Source: Sungkyunkwania multivorans (GTDB lineage: Bacteria; Bacteroidota; Bacteroidia; Flavobacteriales; Flavobacteriaceae). Taken from it: a DNA stretch of 64,000 nucleotides. Both the position numbers and the translations under genes were made by a program. This document shows, one piece after another, positions 25,510 through 33,735 of this stretch. Numbering within the stretch: position 1 is the first letter of the stretch; every line of letters starts with the position of its first letter. The notes beneath the pieces were generated by a model. It saw only the letters and a program-made list of their open reading frames with translations. It made no database searches and was not told where the DNA came from. The stretch is from positions 62,001 to 126,000 of the forward strand of contig NZ_JBHTJH010000025.1 in NCBI RefSeq assembly GCF_042675645.1, written 5' to 3'.

Positions 25510-26442
25510 ATGGAAAACGGCATTTACGCAAAATTCAATACTACCAAAGGTGAGATCTTGGTAAAACTTACACACGATAAAACCCCAGGTACCGTAGGTA
25601 ACTTCGTTGGTCTTGCCGAGGGGCAATTAGAGAACGATGTGAAGCCTCAGGGTAAACCTTACTATGATGGTTTAAAATTTCACAGGGTGATACCAGATTT
25701 TATGATACAAGGGGGTTGCCCGCAGGGAACAGGTGTCGGTGGTCCTGGATATCAATTCGATGATGAATTTCATCCAGAATTAAAGCATTCTGGGCCAGGT
25801 GTATTATCCATGGCCAATGCAGGTCCTGGCACCAATGGGAGTCAATTTTTTATCACTCATGTGGAAACTGCTTGGTTAGATGGCAAACATACGGTGTTCG
25901 GATATGTTGTTGAAGGACAAGGTGTGGTAGATGCAGTAGCTCAAGGCGATATGATAGAAAGCTTGGAAATTGTAAGGGTAGGAGAGGAAGCAGAAGCTTG
26001 GAACGCCGTTGAGGCTTTTAGAACTTTTGAAGGTAGTCGCGAAAAACGTTTGGCAGAAGAAAAAGCACGTCAGGAAGCTGAGCTCGATAAATTAGCAGCT
26101 GGTTTCGATAAGACAGAAAGCGGATTGCGTTATAAGATCATCAACAAAGGAAATGGTGCCAAGGCCGAAAAAGGACAAACCGTTTCGGTACATTACAAAG
26201 GGCAGTTGGCAGATGGGACGGTTTTCGATTCATCATACAAGCGCAATCAACCTATCGATTTTGCCTTGGGCGTAGGACAAGTGATCCCAGGCTGGGACGA
26301 AGGTATCAGCTTGTTGAATATCGGTGATAAGGCCCGCTTTGTGATTCCTTCACATTTAGCCTATGGCAGTCGTGGAGCTGGTGGGGTAATACCACCCGAT
26401 GCGACCCTTGTCTTTGATGTAGAGCTGGTGAACGCAAAGTAA
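25510..26442 (+). CDS. Cyclophilin-FKBP fusion peptidyl-prolyl isomerase
   Basis: A 310-residue protein that joins two unrelated prolyl isomerase folds. Residues 1-165 are a cyclophilin with FHRVIPDFMIQGG (catalytic Arg in FHR), GPGVLSMANAGPGTNGSQFF and WLDGKHTVFG. A charged helical linker (about 170-205, EKRLAEEKARQEAELDKLAA) leads to an FKBP domain with VSVHYKGQLADGTVFDSS, QVIPGWDEGISLLNIGDKA and IPSHLAYGSRGAGGVIPPD. It has no signal peptide, so it acts in the cytoplasm. Cyclophilin-first dual immunophilins are known from Flavobacterium. The gene stands alone between two promoter-sized gaps and is followed by a palindromic repeat. Confidence 0.92.
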   Translation: MENGIYAKFNTTKGEILVKLTHDKTPGTVGNFVGLAEGQLENDVKPQGKPYYDGLKFHRVIPDFMIQGGCPQGTGVGGPGYQFDDEFHPELKHSGPGVLSMANAGPGTNGSQFFITHVETAWLDGKHTVFGYVVEGQGVVDAVAQGDMIESLEIVRVGEEAEAWNAVEAFRTFEGSREKRLAEEKARQEAELDKLAAGFDKTESGLRYKIINKGNGAKAEKGQTVSVHYKGQLADGTVFDSSYKRNQPIDFALGVGQVIPGWDEGISLLNIGDKARFVIPSHLAYGSRGAGGVIPPDATLVFDVELVNAK

Positions 26443-26460
26443 AAAGCAATAAATAGGAAC

Positions 26461-26607
26461 AAAAGAGGCCTTCTAAAAGAATTAAGTAGAGTCATTGCGA
26501 TTCACCGCAGGTGGAGAAGCAATCTGTATAACCTTCGTTAATGTTTAACAGATTCCTTCCCCAGAAGTCTCGAGGTCGGAATGACACTTTTTTAGACAGC
26601 CTCTTTT
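26461..26607. repeat. MITE-like palindromic repeat, copy A
   Basis: A 147-base imperfect palindrome. The ends AAAAGAGGCCTTCTAAAAG and the reverse complement AAAAGAGGCTGTCTAAAAAA pair, and inside them GTCATTGCGA...GAAGCAATCTGT pairs with GTCATTCCGA...GAAGGAATCTGT. The same end and core sequences occur in copy B at 39850-39986. It encodes no protein. As RNA it would form a long hairpin ending in a T-run and could also terminate transcription from the immunophilin gene. Confidence 0.7.
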
Positions 26608-26651
26608 TTGTGAAAAATAGTCGCTACCTTTAGTGTTCAATTCAACCAGAC

Positions 26652-27197
26652 ATGACCAATACCGAACTCGACCATCTTCGTTATCCGATTGGGAAATTCG
26701 AAATGCCAGAAGAAATAACGGATCTCTATATCAAAGAATGGACCAACATTCTCGAACAATTTCCGACAAAACTCGAGAAATTGGTGATTGGGCTGTCCGA
26801 GGAACAATTGGACACGCCTTATAGGCCAGATGGCTGGACGGTGCGACAGGTGGTACATCATGTAGCAGATAGCCATCATCATAGCTATACAAGGATCAAA
26901 TGGGCACTTACCGAAGATAACCCGATGATCAAAGCGTATTTTGAAGCGCGTTGGGCGGAATTGACAGATACAAAGTTGGCACCGATCCGGATATCATTGG
27001 ATCATTTGAAGGCACTTCATGTCAAATTGGTCTATCTTATCAAAGGGCTATCCGAAGAGGAGCTAAAGCGCACCTATGTACACCCTGAAGATGATATGGA
27101 AGTAGATCTAAAAGAACATATAGGAAAATATGCATGGCATAGCGAGCATCATTTTCATCACATTAAAAACTTGTTAGAGCGGAAAGGGTGGCTTTAA
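26652..27197 (+). CDS. YfiT-like DinB-fold putative metal-dependent hydrolase
   Basis: A 181-residue four-helix-bundle protein of the DinB superfamily, closest to the YfiT/bacillithiol-transferase type. It shows the characteristic start LRYPIGKFEMPEEI, TPYRPDGWTVRQVVHHVADSHHHS (metal-ligand histidines near residue 69), ALTEDNPMIKAY and the C-terminal KYAWHSEHHFHHIKNLLERKGW. Three spaced histidines would bind a divalent metal. In Bacillus this family acts in thiol conjugation or hydrolysis. The function here is not proven. It starts 45 bases after repeat copy A and its end overlaps the convergent GNAT gene by four bases. Confidence 0.82.
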   Translation: MTNTELDHLRYPIGKFEMPEEITDLYIKEWTNILEQFPTKLEKLVIGLSEEQLDTPYRPDGWTVRQVVHHVADSHHHSYTRIKWALTEDNPMIKAYFEARWAELTDTKLAPIRISLDHLKALHVKLVYLIKGLSEEELKRTYVHPEDDMEVDLKEHIGKYAWHSEHHFHHIKNLLERKGWL

Positions 27198-27715
27198 AGT
27201 TTAAGTAGCATACGCTGCATTTCTCTGTGCTCCTTCTTGATACCAGGATACGCTAGATCATAGGTTGAAATGGTTACAAAACCTGCGCGCTGATAGAACT
27301 TTAGTGCTGGGCTTGTTGTCATCACATCAACTCTTAGAGCTTTCTTGTGATGCGTCTTTGCAAAGAAACAGACAAATTCGAAGGCGCGATTCCCGATTCC
27401 CTTGTTGGTAAAATCTTCTGCGAGGTAAATTTTCTCCAGTTCCATGGCCTCTTTAGCCTTAAAGTCGCCAATGGCACTGTCGATGCGTATTTTGATCAGC
27501 CCCGCATCTTGCTCGTCATGTCGGATCAAAAAAAGTTGGAAATTGTGATGCTCAATATTTTTCTGTAATGCTTCCTCCGAAAAACTCTTTTCAATATACA
27601 ATGAGACATCCTCGCCCTTCCATATATCCGTATAAGATTGTTTGTAGGCAAGCCGTCCAATCTTTGACAAGGCAGGAACATGCTCTGAGGTACAGCGAAT
27701 AAACTCTAAACTCAT
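27194..27715 (-). CDS. GNAT family N-acetyltransferase
   Basis: A 173-residue acetyl-CoA-dependent acyltransferase. The acetyl-CoA-binding motif A is visible as LEKIYLAEDFTNKGIGNRAFEF, with N-K-G-I-G in place of the classic Q/RxxGxG/A, followed by the motif B region PALKFYQRAGFVTISTY, which contains the FYxxxGF signature. The ATG at 27715 is chosen because the upstream in-frame codons lie inside the end of the neighbouring thioredoxin-fold gene. It starts about 10 bases after that gene and is probably co-transcribed with it. The acceptor is unknown. Confidence 0.82.
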   Translation of the reverse strand: MSLEFIRCTSEHVPALSKIGRLAYKQSYTDIWKGEDVSLYIEKSFSEEALQKNIEHHNFQLFLIRHDEQDAGLIKIRIDSAIGDFKAKEAMELEKIYLAEDFTNKGIGNRAFEFVCFFAKTHHKKALRVDVMTTSPALKFYQRAGFVTISTYDLAYPGIKKEHREMQRMLLKL

Positions 27716-27725
27716 GGGTGGAAAC

Positions 27726-28283
27726 TTATGTTTTCCATTTGATATTGCATCCAATACTCGGTTTTTGGGAGGAGGAAACTGCTTTACCATCCAATAGAGA
27801 ATCGATTGCCCCTCGCATATCACTTCCAGTCACTGGAATTCCATTGCCAGGCCGCGAATCGTCCAATTGCCCACGGTAGATCAATTTTAAGCTAGAATCA
27901 AATAAATAGAAATCAGGTGTGCAAGCGGCGTCATATGCTTTGGCAATTTCTTGCGTCTCATCATAGAGATATGGAAAGGTGAAGCCTTCTTGCTTCGCAT
28001 TTTCCTTCATCAGCTCCGGACGATCATCTGGATAGTTCTTTACATCATTGCTGCTAATGGCCACAAAACCGATTCCTTTTTCTTGATAGTCTTTTGCCAA
28101 TTGCACAATACCAGCATTTACATGCTTCACGAACGGGCAGTGATTACAAATGAACATGATAACGGTGCCTTGTTTTCCTTTGATATCTTGAAGTGTTGTT
28201 TGTTGATCGGAAACCGTATCCATTAAACTAAAATCGGGAGCATTTGTGCCCAGGGGTAGCATATTGGAAGGAGTGCGTGCCAT
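27726..28283 (-). CDS. Thioredoxin-fold (AhpC/TSA-type redoxin) protein
   Basis: A 185-residue cytoplasmic protein with a peroxiredoxin/redoxin layout: the N-terminal LGTNAPDFSLMDTVSDQQTTL, then VIMFICNHCPFVKHV, where Cys46 and Cys49 form a CNHC active site, followed by GIGFVAISSND and ACTPDFYLFDSSLKLIYRG with the cis-proline segment TPD. The family occurs widely in Bacteroidota and is presumed to act as a thiol oxidoreductase or peroxidase. No signal peptide is seen. It precedes the GNAT gene by about 10 bases on the same strand. Confidence 0.82.
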   Translation of the reverse strand: MARTPSNMLPLGTNAPDFSLMDTVSDQQTTLQDIKGKQGTVIMFICNHCPFVKHVNAGIVQLAKDYQEKGIGFVAISSNDVKNYPDDRPELMKENAKQEGFTFPYLYDETQEIAKAYDAACTPDFYLFDSSLKLIYRGQLDDSRPGNGIPVTGSDMRGAIDSLLDGKAVSSSQKPSIGCNIKWKT

Positions 28284-28425
28284 GCTTATTTATTTGAGTT
28301 CTTTTAAAAATGCGTATCTGTAAAGTTACAAAGAAGCAATGATCCATAGCGATGCTTTTCCAGGTTAAATTTCTTGATTTGAAGATGGATTATTCGTAAC
28401 TTATTGGAAATCAAAAAACAGTGTT

Positions 28426-28728
28426 ATGGAACGCAGCTATGAAAGCCTATCGAAAGCAATTGAAGCCTTGACCAAAGAGGGATATACTATAGATTTTAAC
28501 TTGGTTGATGAAGGTATCGAGTCCAAGCATTTGAAAGAACGCTGGACGGCAAGCCAGTGCGAAGTGGTTCGTTTTTTTAGATTCGAGGGAATGACCAGTA
28601 CCGACGATTCCTCCATCCTATATGCCATAAAGACGAAAGATGGTAAAAAAGGGTTGCTCGTCGATTCTTATGGCGTCTATGCTGGGCAAATCTCAGAAGA
28701 GATGCTCAAGAAGTTGAAGGTTCATTAG
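28426..28728 (+). CDS. Conserved small protein of unknown function
   Basis: A 100-residue soluble protein. Short relatives in Flavobacteriaceae are often labelled phosphoribosylpyrophosphate synthetase, but nothing here resembles PRPP synthetase: there is no PRPP-binding loop and the length is a third of the enzyme. Visible features are an N-terminal helix SYESLSKAIEALTKEGY, a VVRFFRFEGMTSTDDSSILY strand pair, and KKGLLVDSYGVYAGQISEEM. These resemble the family's conserved YRFEG and DayGvY blocks. It stands alone between two minus-strand genes. I do not assign a function. Confidence 0.7.
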   Translation: MERSYESLSKAIEALTKEGYTIDFNLVDEGIESKHLKERWTASQCEVVRFFRFEGMTSTDDSSILYAIKTKDGKKGLLVDSYGVYAGQISEEMLKKLKVH

Positions 28729-28789
28729 TTTGCGGTCGCTAGCGCCATCCCTTCTGCAAAAAAGTTGATCGATCTATAGCTGCCATATT

Positions 28790-31306
28790 CTAGAAAGAGT
28801 TCCTAAAAAATACCGCATTCATCAACAATTTGTTAGTGCCGTACCAAAAGGCCCTAAAGTTAGTATTATCGGTGAATATGATAACCTTTCCCCTTCCCAA
28901 GCGCTGCGATTTAAAAGGTACGGTGTGCTTTAATTGCTCTAGGTTCTCTTCGGAAATATAGCCGCTTAGTAAGGGCTGCCCCGTATATTTTATCGGATTC
29001 CGATAGCTTGTGCTATCCGCTCTAATGAACAGACGTGTATTTCTGAACAATGGCAGTCTTTTATTTTTATAGCCAAAGTTGATCGGATGCGACCGATCCA
29101 ATTCGGCTTCAAAAATCGCTCCACCGATCACCTGTGCTCCTGTAAATTTCTGGGCATCTTCAAAAGGAACATCTTTAGCAACCACTTGGGTCTTGTTGTA
29201 ATCAATTTTTATAAAACCATTATTGCTTAGCCATCTTGCCGCATTTCTGAAGCCGATAAGCGTCCCACCTTTTCGCACCCACTCGTTTAGTTTATTCTTT
29301 TGCCCGTTGTTCAAACCCGATTGGGTGTTTGGCAGAATGATCACATTGTACTTGTGCAGATCGGCCCTATTAAAATATTCTGTATCTATCTTGGTGATCT
29401 GCATATCATAACGCGTATCAAACAAATGCCAGATTTCTCCAGCGTCATAGGCATTGATGCCCCTTCCTACGATCATGGCCACTTTTGGTGCCTTTATAGT
29501 TCTAAATTCGTTGCTTCCAAGATCGATCCCGTTGGTCAATCCAGTAGTTACGGCAGTAATTTTGATATGTGATTCTTTAGCGACCTTTTGTAAGAATGTG
29601 TAGATCTCGTCGCTGTTTAGCTCTTGATTTTGAACAGGGATCATGATCGTGCCATAGTCATATTGATTTCCCTGAAGGTCAAAAGGTGTCATCCCCTGTT
29701 TTGCTCGCAACCCCTTCTCCAAGATCATATTCAACGCTTTCGGGGTATAGTATTCATGCCATTCGAACAAATAGGCGTAATTGCTTTTTGCGGAAACACT
29801 CCCCATGGCTGGTTGAAGGTCCGTTACTTTGGCGCCTGCATTATTCAAAGAAGGAAGATTGGTGTGGTCCAGATTGAAGGCGAGTGGAAAGCTCCAAGCT
29901 GAAATATCATAGAATAAACTGTCCTTGAATTTGGTCCTTTTTTCAAACATTGCGTTGATCAGACGATGATTTTTCTGATTTGTTGGAATGATATAACTAG
30001 ATCCCTTTTTATAGCGCTTTCCATCAGCGGTAAAGTCATTTTTGATCTCGTGAAAGTCGATCTGATGGCGCTTTAAGATCTCTGCTAGATGAAAGGTTTT
30101 AGCTGCATCCTTCTCGTCTCCAAAGACGATCGCTTTTGTCTTTGTCCGCGCCCCCTCATTTCGGGCATTCTTATAAAAGTCTCTTTGGTAGCCGAGAATC
30201 TCCGTTCGCAGATTCTGAGCAGCTTCTAAGGTAGATAAAGCGGTGGTGAGTTGATTTCTGATAGTGAAGGGAAAGGCGAGTAAACCATTTGCGCTTTCTT
30301 GCAAATGACCTCGACTGCTGCCTTGCTCAAACAGAATACCGATACTTCCATTGATATCTGGAAAGGTAGAGCCCTTTCCATAATAAAAGTCATCGTAATT
30401 TTCCTCTGAATAATAGAGCGAACCGATTTTATCCAAAGCCTTTGCGTGAAATTTTGCTATTTCTTTGGTCAATTGTTGATTCATTTTCGGAGTCAGGGGG
30501 TGTGTGCGATCGGGCACCCCTGGCTGAAAGAAGAACGTACTGTTGGTACCCATTTCATGATGATCTGTCAAAATATTTGGAAGCCATTTGTGAAAGGTGG
30601 CGATGCGAACCCGCGATTCTGGGAGTTGTACCGGCAGCCAGTCCCTATTCATATCAAACCAATAGTGATTGGTGCGACCGCCAGGCCACACCTCATGAAA
30701 CTCCCGGTCGTTATTGTCCGAATTCAGATGTTGGCTCTTGTTGGTATTGGCCCAGTACGCAAAACGTTGTAAACCATCTGGATTGTACGATGGGTCAAAA
30801 AGAATGATGACGTTTTCCAATAGTCGCTCTATTTCTGGGCCTTGGGCCGCCGCCAAGTGATACGCAGCCAGCAGGGAGGCGTTTGCGCCGCTTGGCTCGT
30901 TCCCATGAATGGAAAACCCCTGCTGCACAACGATGGGCATATTGGCAATATTCAGCTCAGCGCCGCTCGACTCTGTAAGCTGAAGATGTTGTTGCCTGAT
31001 CGCTTCTATGCGTTGATGATTTTTAGGCGAGGTGATGGTCAAAAGGAGCAGCGGTCTGTCCTCAAAGGTCGTCCCTCTATCTTCAATAGTGATGCGATCG
31101 GAGGTCGCCGCGAGGGTCTTCATGTATTCTACTAGCTTATCATGGGTGACGTGCCATTTACCAACCTCATAGCCTAAAACGCTTTTCGGCGTTGGAATAT
31201 CTTGGTTATATAAATCGCTTTGAGGGAGAAAGTATTTGAGATCGTATGTTTTTTGAGCAGATAAAGCAGTGACTATAAAAAGTAATAGCAGGGTTAGTTT
31301 TTTCAT
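28790..31306 (-). CDS. Secreted M14 zinc carboxypeptidase with GATase-like C-terminal domain
   Basis: An 838-residue exported metallopeptidase. A signal peptide (MKKLTLLLLFIVTALSA) is followed by an M14 domain: zinc ligands HGNE (His134, Glu137), a DPSYNPDGLQRF segment, FDMNRDW, the third-ligand region LTDHHEMGTN (His249/250) and the likely catalytic Glu327 in ILFEQGSSRG. The C-terminal half includes a region with KVAMIVGRGINAYDAGEIW and VIILPNTQSGL (about residues 610-700) that resembles a class I glutamine-amidotransferase/ThuA-like fold, as in many long Bacteroidota M14 proteins. There is no T9SS C-terminal domain, so it probably stays periplasmic or membrane-associated. It is transcribed alone. 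Confidence 0.85.
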   Translation of the reverse strand: MKKLTLLLLFIVTALSAQKTYDLKYFLPQSDLYNQDIPTPKSVLGYEVGKWHVTHDKLVEYMKTLAATSDRITIEDRGTTFEDRPLLLLTITSPKNHQRIEAIRQQHLQLTESSGAELNIANMPIVVQQGFSIHGNEPSGANASLLAAYHLAAAQGPEIERLLENVIILFDPSYNPDGLQRFAYWANTNKSQHLNSDNNDREFHEVWPGGRTNHYWFDMNRDWLPVQLPESRVRIATFHKWLPNILTDHHEMGTNSTFFFQPGVPDRTHPLTPKMNQQLTKEIAKFHAKALDKIGSLYYSEENYDDFYYGKGSTFPDINGSIGILFEQGSSRGHLQESANGLLAFPFTIRNQLTTALSTLEAAQNLRTEILGYQRDFYKNARNEGARTKTKAIVFGDEKDAAKTFHLAEILKRHQIDFHEIKNDFTADGKRYKKGSSYIIPTNQKNHRLINAMFEKRTKFKDSLFYDISAWSFPLAFNLDHTNLPSLNNAGAKVTDLQPAMGSVSAKSNYAYLFEWHEYYTPKALNMILEKGLRAKQGMTPFDLQGNQYDYGTIMIPVQNQELNSDEIYTFLQKVAKESHIKITAVTTGLTNGIDLGSNEFRTIKAPKVAMIVGRGINAYDAGEIWHLFDTRYDMQITKIDTEYFNRADLHKYNVIILPNTQSGLNNGQKNKLNEWVRKGGTLIGFRNAARWLSNNGFIKIDYNKTQVVAKDVPFEDAQKFTGAQVIGGAIFEAELDRSHPINFGYKNKRLPLFRNTRLFIRADSTSYRNPIKYTGQPLLSGYISEENLEQLKHTVPFKSQRLGRGKVIIFTDNTNFRAFWYGTNKLLMNAVFFRNSF

Positions 31307-31335
31307 TTCGAAAATGTTGGTTACCTAGTAAAAAT

Positions 31336-31364
31336 AAAAAAACCGTTTCGATTATTCGAAACGG
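31336..31364 (-). terminator. Intrinsic terminator after the DUF3276 gene
   Basis: On the minus strand CCGTTTCGA and TCGAAACGG form a perfect 9-base stem with a 4-base loop, followed by a run of seven T. It lies between the stop of the DUF3276 gene and the start of the M14 gene, separating the two transcription units. Confidence 0.8.
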
Positions 31365-31391
31365 CTGTTATTTTAAAGGTTTTTTAACGTA

Positions 31392-31763
31392 TCAGATATC
31401 GTCAAAATCTACATCGGTAAAAGATTCTGGTGAGGTATTGGTCTCTCCATTCTCTTCGTACTCCTTCTTATAATCCTTTTGATGACGCTCACTGATCACT
31501 TCTTGACCTTTCTCGTTGATAATGTAATCTGTAGTTTCCAATAATAGGTCTTTGAATGAGTCAAAATCTTCTTTGTACAAATAGATCTTGTGTTTCTTAT
31601 AGTGATAAGATCCGTCTTCGTTGGTAAATTTTTTACTCTCGGTAATGGTCAAATAATAGTCTCCGGCCTTGGTGGCTCTAACATCAAAGAAATAAGTTCG
31701 CCTTCCAGCACGTAAGACCTTGGATAGGATTTCTTCTTTCTCTAAAACATCTTTTTCACTCAT
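31392..31763 (-). CDS. PUR-alpha-like nucleic-acid-binding protein (DUF3276)
   Basis: A 123-residue protein of the Bacteroidota DUF3276/PUR family. The single PUR repeat is seen as KVLRAGRRTYFFDVRATKAGDYYLTITESKK, quoted here in part as RAGRRTYFFDVRATK and YYLTITESKK, then HKIYLYKEDFDSFKDLL. Bacterial PUR proteins bind single-stranded DNA or RNA. The acidic tail ends in FTDVDFDDI. The ATG at 31763 is chosen over an upstream GTG/TTG because it starts the conserved MSEKDVLEKEEI region. A perfect terminator hairpin follows the gene. Confidence 0.85.
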   Translation of the reverse strand: MSEKDVLEKEEILSKVLRAGRRTYFFDVRATKAGDYYLTITESKKFTNEDGSYHYKKHKIYLYKEDFDSFKDLLLETTDYIINEKGQEVISERHQKDYKKEYEENGETNTSPESFTDVDFDDI

Positions 31764-31842
31764 GATCCTTCTTTTTCTGTTTTTGGTAGTTGATATTGTC
31801 AACCAAAAATGTAAAAAAAAAGATAATCAAACAACAAATTCG

Positions 31843-33597
31843 TTACAAATCTTTCTCGGACAGCTGCTTCAAATAAAGCTCTTTGTAATACCCTTCGGTG
31901 CTTATCAGTTGATTGTGAGTACCTTGCTGTATGATTTCACCATCCTCTAAGACGATGATCTTATCCGCATTTTTCGCCGAAGAAATACGATGACTAACAA
32001 TAAGCGTTGTCTTGTTGGATGACACTTTTTCGAGATTGTTTAGGATCTGCTCTTCGGTCTCGGTATCTACCGCAGAAAGGCAGTCGTCAAGTAATAGGAT
32101 GTTCGGGTCTTTGATCAAAGCACGTGCGATAGAAACCCGTTGTTTTTGCCCTCCAGAAAGCGTGATTCCGCGTTCTCCTAGAACAGTGTCATATCCTTTA
32201 GCGAAGTCAATGATATTTTTATGGACCACAGCATCTTTTGCTGCGGCGATCACTTCGTCGTCCGTAGCGTCCTCTTTCCCAAATTTTATGTTGTTCTTTA
32301 TAGAGTCTGAAAACAAGAACGCATCCTGTGGTACCGCACCAATACTATCCCTTAAGCTATATAGATTGAGCGTTGTGATCGGTTTGTCGTCGATCAGGAT
32401 TCTTCCAGAGGTGACATCATACAACCTGCTGATCAGTTGAAGTATCGTAGATTTTCCGGCACCTGTTTTTCCAAGAATCGCCAAGGTTTCTCCGCGTTTC
32501 ACGGAGAATGACAGATTTTTCAAGGCTGTGATATTCGTGTCGTCGTAGGTAAATGTTACATTTTCAAATGCAATATCTCCCTTAATTTCATCCGGTTCGT
32601 CTTTAGGATTTTTGATATCTGGTTCTACCAAAAGAAACTCGTTAATTCGTTTTTGGGAAGCCTCTGCCTGCTGCACGATCGAGGTCACCCAACCTACCGT
32701 CGCAACAGGCCATGTGAGCATGTTAACGTAGATAATGAATTCTGCAAGAACTCCTATCTCTATCTCTCCATTGATATATTGATTTCCGCCGATATAAATA
32801 ACGATGAGATTGCTTAGTCCTATCAATAGGATCATCATTGGAAAGAACCACGCTTGTATCTTTACGAGATCCATGTTCTTGTCCTTGCTTTGATTGGACA
32901 GGTCTTCAAAATCATTTTGGGTAGCCAGCTGAATGCCATAGGCCTTGATCACCGAAATTCCGCTAAACGATTCTTGCGTAAATGTGGATAGTTTGGAAAG
33001 GTATTCTTGGACGACCGTACTTCGTTTATGAATCGCTCTGCTCAATTGATAGATGGCAATTGAAAGTATGGGTAATGGGAGCACGGTGTATAACGTAAGC
33101 TTTGGCGCAACATTGATCATGTAGGAAATCACCACTACAAATAATGAAAGCGTATTAATACTGTACATGATCGCGGGTCCGACGTACATCCGGGTCTTGC
33201 CAACGTCTTCGCTAATGCGATTCATCAGATCTCCCGTACGATTTTGTTTGTAGAAATTAAGCGATAAGCGCTGATATTGTTCGAATACCACATTCTTAAG
33301 GTCAAATTCTATGAATCGCGACATGTTAATGATGGTCTGTCGCATAAGAAAGGTGAGAAATCCAGCAACGATGGCAGCACCGATGATAAGGAGAATATTA
33401 TAAAGCAGTTCTCGTTCCACGATAGCGAGGTCGGTGATTTCCTTTGACAGGTATTTTTCGACCACGGTCAACGAATTGCCGATAAGCCTGGGAGCGAAAA
33501 GCGCAAAGATACGGGCAACGACCGTAATGATAATACCTAGAATTAGGCGGTATCTGTATTTATAGAAGAAGCGATTGAGATATCTTAGTTCTTTCAT
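31843..33597 (-). CDS. ABC exporter, fused permease and ATPase (MsbA/MdlB type)
   Basis: A 584-residue half-transporter with six N-terminal membrane helices (to about residue 310) and a C-terminal ATPase. The ATPase has Walker A ILGKTGAGKST, a Q-loop at AVPQDAFLFSD, the signature LSGGQKQRVSIARAL and Walker B ILLLDDCLSAVD. The catalytic glutamate after the Walker B aspartate is replaced by aspartate (D-D), the pattern of the degenerate site in heterodimeric exporters. No partner half-transporter lies in the window. It could pair with one elsewhere or act as a homodimer. The substrate is unknown, with lipids or drugs typical for the family. Confidence 0.85.
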   Translation of the reverse strand: MKELRYLNRFFYKYRYRLILGIIITVVARIFALFAPRLIGNSLTVVEKYLSKEITDLAIVERELLYNILLIIGAAIVAGFLTFLMRQTIINMSRFIEFDLKNVVFEQYQRLSLNFYKQNRTGDLMNRISEDVGKTRMYVGPAIMYSINTLSLFVVVISYMINVAPKLTLYTVLPLPILSIAIYQLSRAIHKRSTVVQEYLSKLSTFTQESFSGISVIKAYGIQLATQNDFEDLSNQSKDKNMDLVKIQAWFFPMMILLIGLSNLIVIYIGGNQYINGEIEIGVLAEFIIYVNMLTWPVATVGWVTSIVQQAEASQKRINEFLLVEPDIKNPKDEPDEIKGDIAFENVTFTYDDTNITALKNLSFSVKRGETLAILGKTGAGKSTILQLISRLYDVTSGRILIDDKPITTLNLYSLRDSIGAVPQDAFLFSDSIKNNIKFGKEDATDDEVIAAAKDAVVHKNIIDFAKGYDTVLGERGITLSGGQKQRVSIARALIKDPNILLLDDCLSAVDTETEEQILNNLEKVSSNKTTLIVSHRISSAKNADKIIVLEDGEIIQQGTHNQLISTEGYYKELYLKQLSEKDL

Positions 33598-33735
33598 AGA
33601 TGTATGAAGCTATGAATTTTATCAAATTCATATTTAATAAAAGCATTTGTTGTATAAAATATAATTTTTTCTATTTTTACAGCCTGTTTTTAAGAATATC
33701 GAAAAACGGAAGAACAATTAAAAGAACGCATCACT

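Noticed and set aside
28426..28728. Phosphoribosylpyrophosphate synthetase
   Set aside because: Far too short and without PRPP or ribose-phosphate binding motifs.
30442..30807. Antisense reading frames within the M14 gene and similar long shadows in other genes
   Set aside because: They follow the codon structure of the opposite strand, have unusual residue composition and no motifs.
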